A stretch of DNA of 64,000 nucleotides from Chloroflexota bacterium. Its GTDB lineage: Bacteria > Chloroflexota > Anaerolineae > Aggregatilineales > J027. The stretch lies in NCBI GenBank assembly GCA_013112715.1, contig JABFGB010000010.1, forward strand, positions 62,001 to 126,000, written 5' to 3'. The position numbers and the translations under genes are program-made. Positions within the stretch are counted from its first letter, which is position 1; each line of letters begins with the position of its first letter. Below the pieces are notes generated by a model. It worked only from the letters and a program-made list of their open reading frames with translations. It ran no database searches and was not told the DNA's origin. Positions 59,501 through 64,000 of the stretch are shown here, one piece after another.

Positions 59501-60088
59501 ACCGGATTGCTCAAAATAGCGGTTGATGCCATAGACCGCCGCGCGGACTTCCAAAATATCTTGGCTGGTTTCAATCAGCAGCACATCCGCGCCGCCTTCG
59601 ACTAACCCCTGTGCCTGTTCACCAAAAATATCAGCGAGTTGGTCATAGGTCACAGCACTGAGGCCGGGGTCATCGGAGGAGGGTAAAAATCCGCTAGGGC
59701 CGATGCTGCCTGCCACAAAACGCGGGATGCCAGTTTCGGCCTCAAAACGATCCGCCACTTTGCGGGCCAGTGATGCGGCGGCACGGTTGATTTCCAACAC
59801 TCGATCTTGCAGGCCGTATTCGCCAAGGGTGTGCCGATTGGAACGGAAGGTGTCAGTCTCGACGACTTCACAGCCTGCCGCAAAATAGCTGGCGTGGATG
59901 CTTTCAATCACATCGGGGCGAGTGATGACAAGGAAGTCGTTGCAGCCGTTGTATTGTTCACCGCCGAAATCATCCGCCGTGAGTTTGTGGCGCTGGATTT
60001 GCGTCCCCATCGCGCCGTCGAAGATCAGCACATGGTCGGCAATCGCGTCCAGATAGCGGCGGTTGGTAAAGATGCGCTCTTTGGTCAT
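56573..60088 (-). CDS. metH: Cobalamin-dependent methionine synthase
   Basis: Moves a methyl group from 5-methyl-THF through cobalamin to homocysteine. 1171 aa. Domains in order: homocysteine-binding (about 10-315, GLNCSTGP and GGCCGTTPEHI), pterin-binding (about 345-610, GERVNSQGSRAVKK, DVGVALTERSDEADQM), B12 cap and B12-binding (about 650-900, DVHDIGKNLVRTIL with the D-x-H-x-x-G cobalt ligand), and the AdoMet reactivation domain (WGYPACPDLDDHQIVFQLL). The ATG at 60088 has GGGAGA five bases upstream; the frame is open to 60202. It is the first gene after a SAM-I riboswitch. Confidence 0.96.
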   Translation of the reverse strand: MTKERIFTNRRYLDAIADHVLIFDGAMGTQIQRHKLTADDFGGEQYNGCNDFLVITRPDVIESIHASYFAAGCEVVETDTFRSNRHTLGEYGLQDRVLEINRAAASLARKVADRFEAETGIPRFVAGSIGPSGFLPSSDDPGLSAVTYDQLADIFGEQAQGLVEGGADVLLIETSQDILEVRAAVYGINRYFEQSGQRIPLQVQVTLDVSGRMLLGTEIGAALAILEGLPVDVIGLNCSTGPEHMRAPIKYLVENSTKPISVLPNAGLPINVDGEAVYPMLPEPFSEMMAEFVDWGVSVVGGCCGTTPEHITHLRDAVTKGQPHRHAPHREVTTEPQVASAMRNISLIQDPGPTLIGERVNSQGSRAVKKLLLNNDYDGILNIALDQVEGGAHILDVGVALTERSDEADQMRTLVKKLAMSVSAPLVIDTTEADVAEAALAVYPGRGIINSINLEDGLAKIERTVPIALKHGAAVIALTIDETGMAHTAERKLEIATRIHDICVNDYGMKPGDLIFDVLTFPVTTGQEELRNDAKETIEGIRQVKANLPGVLTSLGVSNVSFGISPAARAVLDSVFLYQCVQAGLDMAIVNPKHIKPYAEIPEDQRQLANDLIFNRHIDALPKFIQYFEENQIALESGAVADPTEGMTAEQALHWHIVHRKKDRVEELIDDCLTRQSAVGVLNNVLLPAMKEVGDKFGSGELILPFVLQSAEVMKKAVAYLENFLERKEGSTKGTVVLATVYGDVHDIGKNLVRTILSNNGYTVHDIGKQVPANTIIQAAIDYNADAIGLSALLVSTSKQMPLIVNELAKRNLHFPVLVGGAAINRRFGRRILFLEDGGEPYMPGVFYCKDAFEGLEVMDKLTDPYQREDFLEQIISEGYEELGRARPEVASAAGGKSTVQPAPDIPTPPFWGTRTILSIPLENVFPHLHKPELYRLSWGAKNTQGKEWEKLQADFEERLAWMQQEAIRKGTLKPQAVYGYFPAQSDGESLIIYDPKAWEADGDTVEIARFSFPRQPNGDFLCISDYFASVESGKVDVCPLQVVTAGSVATEYFDKLQGSDQYTEAYYFHGLAVQTAEATANFVNQHINHELGINIKRGKRYSWGYPACPDLDDHQIVFQLLPETVQKLGMELTAAYQLVPEQSTAAIVVHHPEAKYYSVGVSRVEQLVNA

Positions 60089-60134
60089 GGAATCTCCCAT
60101 TACTATTTTTGATGATATGGGCAAGGAGGTGGCG

Positions 60135-60173
60135 TAAAAACACCCCTCAATCGGGTACGGGTGATGAGGGGCG
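60135..60173 (-). terminator. Expression-platform terminator of the SAM-I riboswitch
   Basis: On the minus strand CGCCCCTCA pairs with TGAGGGGTG (60173-60165 with 60149-60141), followed by TTTTT (60139-60135). It lies between the aptamer and metH, so SAM binding should cause premature termination. Confidence 0.85.
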
Positions 60174-60201
60174 CTATAAGTTGCAGGCTTATGGGGCCAC
60201 A

Positions 60202-60305
60202 CTCATCTTCCAGAAAATCTGCCGGAATTGGCACCTTCCTTTGCTGATGAAACAAAGGGGTTGCTGCGGGTTCACTGGGCCGGTCCCTCCCCCGCTCTGG
60301 ATGAG
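60202..60305 (-). ncRNA. SAM-I (S-box) riboswitch aptamer
   Basis: On the minus strand the conserved blocks appear in order: CTCATC closing strand (60305-60300), CAGAGCGGGGGAGGGAC, CGGCCCAGTGAACCC, GCAGCAACC, AAGGTGCCAATTCC, GGCAGA, then GAAGATGAG, whose GATGAG closes P1. Arrangement and spacing fit S-box RNAs. It controls metH and the downstream fusion gene through the terminator at 60135-60173. Confidence 0.95.
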
Positions 60306-60455
60306 TATCGTTATTGTTAAGTTGTTTATCAATACCCCTGAATCGTAGCGAAATCAAGGCCAAAAGTCAAGCGGGGATTGTGAAATTAGTCAGTGTCGTC
60401 ACCTGCATGTGTATATATGTCATATAAGAATAAAAAAATTCCTGCAAAGGGAAAG

Positions 60456-60881
60456 ATGGACATTATTTTTCAGCTTTATAAACCGCTGTTTGTCATTTTG
60501 GGCGTGGCAATATTTTGTGTCATTGGTTGTATTGTCATCGTCGTAGCCGTGTTTGTGTTTGCGGATTGGGATGCTTGCAGAGATGATGTGTTTTCCCAAA
60601 TACCTGTATATCCTGATGCCACTTTGTTAGAGGGAAGCGATGAAACACCTCTTGGGCAGGCGGGTTCCTACCTAAGAACTTATGAAACGACAGCCGATTT
60701 TGAAGATGTTGCAGCATTTTTTGAACAACAAGGTTGTACTAAATTTGCACTTAGCCGGACTGAAGACTTCGATTGTACAAATAGTGGTGAACATTATTGG
60801 TACGGGGTCGAGATCAGTAAACAAGGCGAAAACACCTCATACAGGATGACATTCACTTGGAATTGCGGTATTCCAGATTAG
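60456..60881 (+). CDS. Single-pass membrane protein of unknown function
   Basis: 141 aa from the ATG behind AAAGGGAAAG (earlier starts are open). Helix at about 12-38 (FVILGVAIFCVIGCIVIVVAVFVF), then an extracytoplasmic domain with six cysteines (DACRDD, QGCTKF, DFDCTN, WNCGIPD) and an IPVYPDATLLEGSDETP segment that resembles periplasmic beta-domain proteins of Chloroflexota. AT-rich relative to metH. It diverges from metH; no family is recognised. Confidence 0.6.
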   Translation: MDIIFQLYKPLFVILGVAIFCVIGCIVIVVAVFVFADWDACRDDVFSQIPVYPDATLLEGSDETPLGQAGSYLRTYETTADFEDVAAFFEQQGCTKFALSRTEDFDCTNSGEHYWYGVEISKQGENTSYRMTFTWNCGIPD

Positions 60882-60957
60882 AGCAAGTTATCCGATGTTT
60901 TCATGGAGTTTTTTCTTACTGTGAAATCAAGGGACCTATCAGCTTGATTGTACCAAA

Positions 60958-61896
60958 TTATTCAATCTTGATTTCTATAGCCTGATAACGGATGTCAAAT
61001 CCATAGACTTTGACCAATGTGTCTACGATAAGGGTTGCAACGGTATAGTAATCAACAGCCTCGGAGACGATCAGCCAATCATAGGTGTAATATGAATTGA
61101 CTGAATTCCAGCCTAAGGCCTCTAATTGCTGTGATTGATTTGGATTGACTATTGGGATGATTCCTTTTAAGGTGCGTATTTCTGGGAGATTCATAAATTG
61201 GATTGGAAAGTTTCCATTAAAACCAAATTTTATCAGCCGAGCCAGATTATCTTTTGAATACAACAATTGTTTCAATTCTTTGGCAACCTGCGTTGCATGA
61301 TAGTCAGTTATAGCAGGCCCATTGTTGACCATATACAAGTCATCCCAAAAAGGAATTTCGCGGAAGTGTCCGTCATGTCTTTGTTCGTGACCAAATTCAT
61401 TGTAGAAGTAGTCAATCAGATTATTGCCATAACAAATAATGTCGGTCTGGACAATTGAAAACACTGGATTACCCGGTAATTGTGGCTCGGACGGGATAAA
61501 ACGGTGTCCATAAACTGGAATGAGACGCGGGGCTGCTGAAAAAAGTTGCTTTACTATTTCAACTGCGTCATCCATATTGGTTGGCATTTCTCCCCAAGTT
61601 TCTAGCCAATAAGGGATTTTTTGTTGGGTAACATCGAAAATAATCCCGTCCAGCAAAAACTCTTGGTGCTTTTCAATCAGTTTGCCACCTTCGGCACGCC
61701 AATTAGGGAAGTTTCTATATCCGCGATTGTCCTCAATGGGCAATACTCTTTGGAGTAACAATCTCAAGTCAGGTGGGAAACGAAACTCGCCTTCTTGCTC
61801 GATTTGATTTATTTCATTATCGGAAAGGCCGGGTTCAAGAATGATGCCCCATGAGGCGAGTTGAGCAATGAGTGTGTCTAAGTCGACTGGATTCAA
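60958..61896 (-). CDS. SMI1/KNR4 (SUKH) family protein
   Basis: 312 aa. Residues about 20-75 match SUKH: PGLSDNEINQIEQEGEFRFPPDLRLLLQRVLPI, then GYRNFPNWR. The middle has WLETWGEMPTNMDDAV and RFIPSEPQLPGNPVFS, other SUKH landmarks. The C-terminal about 110 residues are an added domain not recognised. SUKH proteins are often immunity proteins for secreted toxins; no toxin gene is visible here. The gene is AT-rich, suggesting transfer. It is upstream-linked to a small membrane gene 16 bases away. Confidence 0.85.
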   Translation of the reverse strand: MNPVDLDTLIAQLASWGIILEPGLSDNEINQIEQEGEFRFPPDLRLLLQRVLPIEDNRGYRNFPNWRAEGGKLIEKHQEFLLDGIIFDVTQQKIPYWLETWGEMPTNMDDAVEIVKQLFSAAPRLIPVYGHRFIPSEPQLPGNPVFSIVQTDIICYGNNLIDYFYNEFGHEQRHDGHFREIPFWDDLYMVNNGPAITDYHATQVAKELKQLLYSKDNLARLIKFGFNGNFPIQFMNLPEIRTLKGIIPIVNPNQSQQLEALGWNSVNSYYTYDWLIVSEAVDYYTVATLIVDTLVKVYGFDIRYQAIEIKIE

Positions 61897-61912
61897 AGGA
61901 TATACCTCGCTT

Positions 61913-62215
61913 TTAAAACCATCTGTTTCGCTCGCGTAAATATACTTGATGCCAACTCCACCCTAAGTTCATCCATATAAGAAAACCGGGGAATAAAAGA
62001 CAAAAGGCTAAAGGGGTTTCGGTCAAAGACCAAATCATGAATGAAATTCCTAAGAGTATGCCACCACTCAACATCAGCCGACCAAACCGAATTTCCTCCT
62101 CTCTAGTTAGTCTGTACGCGCTAAATCTCCATTTTCCAGCCATGAGCCTTTTGGAATTGAAAATCACGAGCGTTGTCCAAATAATTGCGAATAGAAATCC
62201 GGGTATACCGCTCAT
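61913..62215 (-). CDS. Small membrane protein beside the SUKH gene
   Basis: 100 aa with three hydrophobic stretches (IPGFLFAIIWTTLVIFN, LSGGILLGISFMIWSL, LAFCLLFPGFLIWMNLGW) joined by a basic loop. Same strand as the SUKH gene and directly upstream of it, so probably cotranscribed. No family or function is seen. Confidence 0.55.
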   Translation of the reverse strand: MSGIPGFLFAIIWTTLVIFNSKRLMAGKWRFSAYRLTREEEIRFGRLMLSGGILLGISFMIWSLTETPLAFCLLFPGFLIWMNLGWSWHQVYLRERNRWF

Positions 62216-62286
62216 AAGGCTATCTCGTTAACTTGCGATAGAATCACTTTGAGGAAACAAGGCCTTTGCATCTGAATATTCTGATT

Positions 62287-62625
62287 TCATAAGGGGCGAT
62301 TTACGCGAATAAGCTGCCCATCCATTTGTTGGTTATCTTCTAAAGCGGCATGGATTCGCTGGGCTTGAGCCGCGAAATCTGAATCAACGGTGCAGACGAT
62401 AATTCCCTTGTGGACTGAATTCTCATTGTGTAGGCGTATAAAATGTTTCCGATTGAGGGTCAACAAAATGCGTTCATGTTCAATTGCATAGGCCAGCACT
62501 TTATCATCTGGAATGGCTTGTCCGGCATTACCCGCTTCATAAGAGGTTAAGACATCATGGCCTAACTGTCGTAGTTCTTCAATTACGGGCAAGGGGAAAT
62601 TTTCATTGGCATAGATATTTGCCAT
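62287..62625 (-). CDS. DUF5615 PIN-like protein, probable toxin
   Basis: 112 aa. MANIYANENFPLPVIEELRQ, then LGHDVLTSYEAGNAGQAIPDD, KVLAYAIEHERILLTLNRKHF and GIIVCTVDSDFAAQA match the DUF5615 PIN-like fold, with acidic residues at each nuclease position. It is coupled to the preceding DUF433 gene: its ATG begins two bases after that stop; an ATG five codons earlier would overlap it. The pair is a toxin-antitoxin arrangement common in Chloroflexota and cyanobacteria. Confidence 0.85.
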   Translation of the reverse strand: MANIYANENFPLPVIEELRQLGHDVLTSYEAGNAGQAIPDDKVLAYAIEHERILLTLNRKHFIRLHNENSVHKGIIVCTVDSDFAAQAQRIHAALEDNQQMDGQLIRVNRPL

Positions 62626-62626
62626 C

Positions 62627-62956
62627 TTAGGCCGACTCATTTTCTTCGATCTGCTGCTCAATTTCTTGGCGATGGGCGCGATAATAGGCCCATGCGTTGG
62701 CTAAATCTTCAGCCCGTAACGTTGGATAACTCCGTAACAAATCTGCCTCTGTGATGCCAACCTGTCGCGCTCTGACCAAGACCCAAACCGGAATTCGAGT
62801 ACGCACGATACAAGGTTCGCCGCCAGAAACATCCTGATTGCTATCAATGCCGGGGAAGGCATCCCCTAAATCTTGTACAACCCATTGCAACACTTGGGCC
62901 TTTTCGCCGCGTGTCATACCCGCCAGAATTTGTTCTAGTCTCTCGATATTGGTCAT
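62627..62956 (-). CDS. DUF433 protein, probable antitoxin
   Basis: 109 aa. The DUF433 core is PGIDSNQDVSGGEPCIVRTR, IPVWVLVRARQVGITEADLLRSYPTLRAEDLANAWAYY, a helix-turn-helix-like region. The N-terminal about 40 residues are an extra helical part. First gene of the pair with the DUF5615 protein; it probably binds its own promoter. An inverted repeat lies 25 bases upstream of its start. Confidence 0.88.
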   Translation of the reverse strand: MTNIERLEQILAGMTRGEKAQVLQWVVQDLGDAFPGIDSNQDVSGGEPCIVRTRIPVWVLVRARQVGITEADLLRSYPTLRAEDLANAWAYYRAHRQEIEQQIEENESA

Positions 62957-62980
62957 GTGAATCACGGTTTCTCCAAAACA

Positions 62981-63025
62981 AAAATCACGCCCTCTCAATA
63001 GTTTACATCGAAAGGACGTGATTTT
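62981..63025. promoter_or_regulatory. Inverted repeat between two divergent toxin-antitoxin modules
   Basis: AAAATCACG (62981-62989) and CGTGATTTT (63017-63025) match fully, and inner CCT/AGG adds three pairs. It lies between the DUF433/DUF5615 pair and the HicB/HicA genes. On the minus strand it is a hairpin followed by TTTTTG, so it could be an operator or an attenuator. Confidence 0.5.
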
Positions 63026-63057
63026 CGGGGCACAAAATCCGCTTTAAAAATAGAATT

Positions 63058-63066
63058 TGGTACAAT
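63058..63066 (+). promoter_or_regulatory. Extended -10 promoter candidate for the hic cluster
   Basis: TGG followed by TACAAT (63061-63066), an extended -10 with five of six bases matching; no good -35. The leader would be about 24 bases, with GAAAGGAAC before the first HicB ATG. Confidence 0.4.
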
Positions 63067-63095
63067 CAATTCAGCCATAATGAAAGGAACATGCG

Positions 63096-63305
63096 ATGCG
63101 ACAGGTCATTTTAATTCCTGATGAAGATGGTGGGTATGCAGTCGAAGTCCCCAGTTTACCCGGTTGCATTAGTCAAGGCGATACGATTGACGAGGCGCTT
63201 GCCAATATTAAAGAGGCGATAGAACTGCACATTGCAGATATGATTTCGAATGGCGAAGAAGTACCAGAAGATTTTGCCGCGCCCATTCAGGTTATGGCGG
63301 TATGA
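63096..63305 (+). CDS. hicB: HicB-family antitoxin, first copy
   Basis: 69 aa. RQVILIPDEDGGYAVEVPSLPGCISQGDTIDEALANIKEAIELHI is the HicB N-terminal fold (YAVEVPSLPGC-x-S-x-G-x-T). No DNA-binding C-terminal domain is visible. GAAAGGAAC lies before the ATG. It overlaps hicA by four bases (ATGA). Confidence 0.9.
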   Translation: MRQVILIPDEDGGYAVEVPSLPGCISQGDTIDEALANIKEAIELHIADMISNGEEVPEDFAAPIQVMAV

Positions 63306-63595
63306 GCAAACGCGAGAAATTACGTCGCAAGTTAAGAAATAACCCCAAAGATGCGACTATACAGGAAGTCGAAACTTTGTTATCCCGTTTTGGCTTCAAA
63401 TTGGAGCGTATCAGTGGTAGCCATCATGTTTTTCGGTTTAGCGATGATGAACAGATACAGGTACGAAGTATTTCTGTTCCGCTACATGGTCGCAAAGTGA
63501 AAACCGTTTATGTCCAACAGGTGATAGAATTATTAGACGAACTATTCCCCGGAGAATTATCTAATGACGTAGATGGGGAGGAAACCGATGAATAA
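63302..63595 (+). CDS. hicA: HicA-family mRNA interferase toxin
   Basis: 97 aa. The double-stranded-RNA-binding-like fold is seen in EVETLLSRFGFKLERISGSHHVFRF (catalytic His in GSHH) and SVPLHGRKVKTVYVQQVIELL. It overlaps hicB upstream and the second HicB-like gene downstream (eight bases). The C-terminus is longer and more acidic than in minimal HicA. Confidence 0.9.
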   Translation: MSKREKLRRKLRNNPKDATIQEVETLLSRFGFKLERISGSHHVFRFSDDEQIQVRSISVPLHGRKVKTVYVQQVIELLDELFPGELSNDVDGEETDE

Positions 63596-63812
63596 AACCC
63601 TTGACCACTATATGTCTCTACCGTACACCATCGAAATCATTCCCGACGAGGGGGCGTGGTTTGTGCGTGTCAAAGAGTTGAAAGGCTGCATGACCGAAGT
63701 GGATGAGTGGGATGAGATATTGCCCATGATTGAGGATGCCAAACGGCTGTGGCTAGAGGTTGCACTTGAACATGGCGACCCCATTCCTGAGCCTGTCGGA
63801 GTTGCTGGTTAA
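63588..63812 (+). CDS. Second HicB-like protein
   Basis: 74 aa. SLPYTIEIIPDEGAWFVRVKELKGCMTEVDEWDEILPMIEDAKRLWLEVALEHGDPIPEP follows the HicB strand-helix pattern but differs from the first copy (about a quarter identical by eye). GGGGAGG lies before the ATG. A three-gene HicB-HicA-HicB order is unusual: one of the two may be the cognate antitoxin and the other an inactive or specialised relative. Confidence 0.75.
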   Translation: MNKTLDHYMSLPYTIEIIPDEGAWFVRVKELKGCMTEVDEWDEILPMIEDAKRLWLEVALEHGDPIPEPVGVAG

Positions 63813-63835
63813 TCAAATATTCTGAGGAAAAGTTA

Positions 63836-63865
63836 GCCCTCCCGATTGATACCAACCGAGAGGGC
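63836..63865. terminator. Hairpin between convergent genes
   Basis: GCCCTC (63836-63841) pairs with GAGGGC (63860-63865) around an 18-base loop. Position between the hic cluster and a convergent gene suggests a terminator; no T-run. Confidence 0.45.
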
Positions 63866-63873
63866 AAGTGCAT

Positions 63874-64000
63874 TTATTGGAAGAAGGTCTGCCGCAGCGA
63901 TTCGAGGATAAACAGCGCGTGCAGATTTCGACGATTGACCCCCGAAGTGAGGGCCGCATCGGTCAAATCCATCGAGCCGAAGCCGCCGACTGTGTATACC
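63874..64000 (-). CDS. C-terminal end of an unknown gene, cut by the right edge
   Basis: The last 41 residues are visible, ending at TAA 63876-63874. Readable parts are GGFGSMDLTDAALTSGVNRR and LHALFILESLRQTFFQ. The family cannot be told from so little. Confidence 0.55.
   Translation of the reverse strand, partial: VYTVGGFGSMDLTDAALTSGVNRRNLHALFILESLRQTFFQ

Overview
The window looks like chromosome of a respiratory bacterium of the Chloroflexota, probably Anaerolineae or a near relative. This is inference from gene content: a long complete-type nuo operon, Uma2-type nucleases, Pro/Thr/Tyr-repeat secreted proteins, PucR regulators, a SAM-I riboswitch in front of metH, and c-di-AMP synthase with a YbbR partner. 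No 16S gene or other direct marker is present. No tRNA, rRNA, CRISPR array, intact insertion sequence or prophage was recognised.

Layout. 1-15.75 kb is one minus-strand operon for NADH:quinone oxidoreductase (complex I), transcribed nuoA-B-C-D-E-(GNAT)-(four-helix membrane protein)-F-(TPR protein)-G-H-I-J-K-L-M, with nuoM cut by the left edge. NuoJ carries a large DUF4397-like domain spliced into its last periplasmic loop, and NuoL carries a His-rich loop. 16-18 kb holds a BRO-N/PD-(D/E)XK nuclease gene with its own promoter and a secreted protein. 18-25 kb has a PucR-type regulator, an M29 aminopeptidase, and the cdaA-ybbR pair for c-di-AMP synthesis. 25-28.6 kb holds two proteins built on enzyme folds whose catalytic residues look lost (an alpha/beta hydrolase and a PP2C-like protein with a beta-propeller).

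28.7-35 kb is the most unusual part. The 3' end of tsaD is present twice around a Uma2 nuclease gene, and the 3' end of a helicase-associated-domain gene is present twice around a 125-codon unknown gene. The five differences between the tsaD copies are all synonymous. A low-GC gene lies between the two sites. Both sites look like small insertions that regenerated the 3' end of the gene they hit.

35-44 kb: MFS exporter, a lipoprotein cytochrome c, a PA14/SH3/LysM wall protein, a SemiSWEET-like protein, a cation/proton antiporter preceded by an attenuator and a 29-codon leader ORF and followed by a PII-like gene, a UlaG-like hydrolase, and a Ser/Thr kinase. 44.5-48.9 kb is an aconitase operon. 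49-54.5 kb is a run of small accessory and secreted genes with DNA glycosylase mpg, a NUDIX protein and an L,D-transpeptidase. 54.6-60.3 kb is a methionine operon (metH plus a homocysteine methyltransferase/MTHFR fusion) under a SAM-I riboswitch with its terminator. 60.4-64 kb holds toxin/immunity-type genes: a SUKH protein, a DUF433/DUF5615 pair and a HicB-HicA-HicB cluster.

The shared themes are respiration (complex I, cytochrome c, aconitase), one-carbon and B12 metabolism (MetH, MTHFR, cobalamin adenosyltransferase) and c-di-AMP/ion homeostasis. Accessory genes sit at gene 3' ends and in the right-hand few kb.
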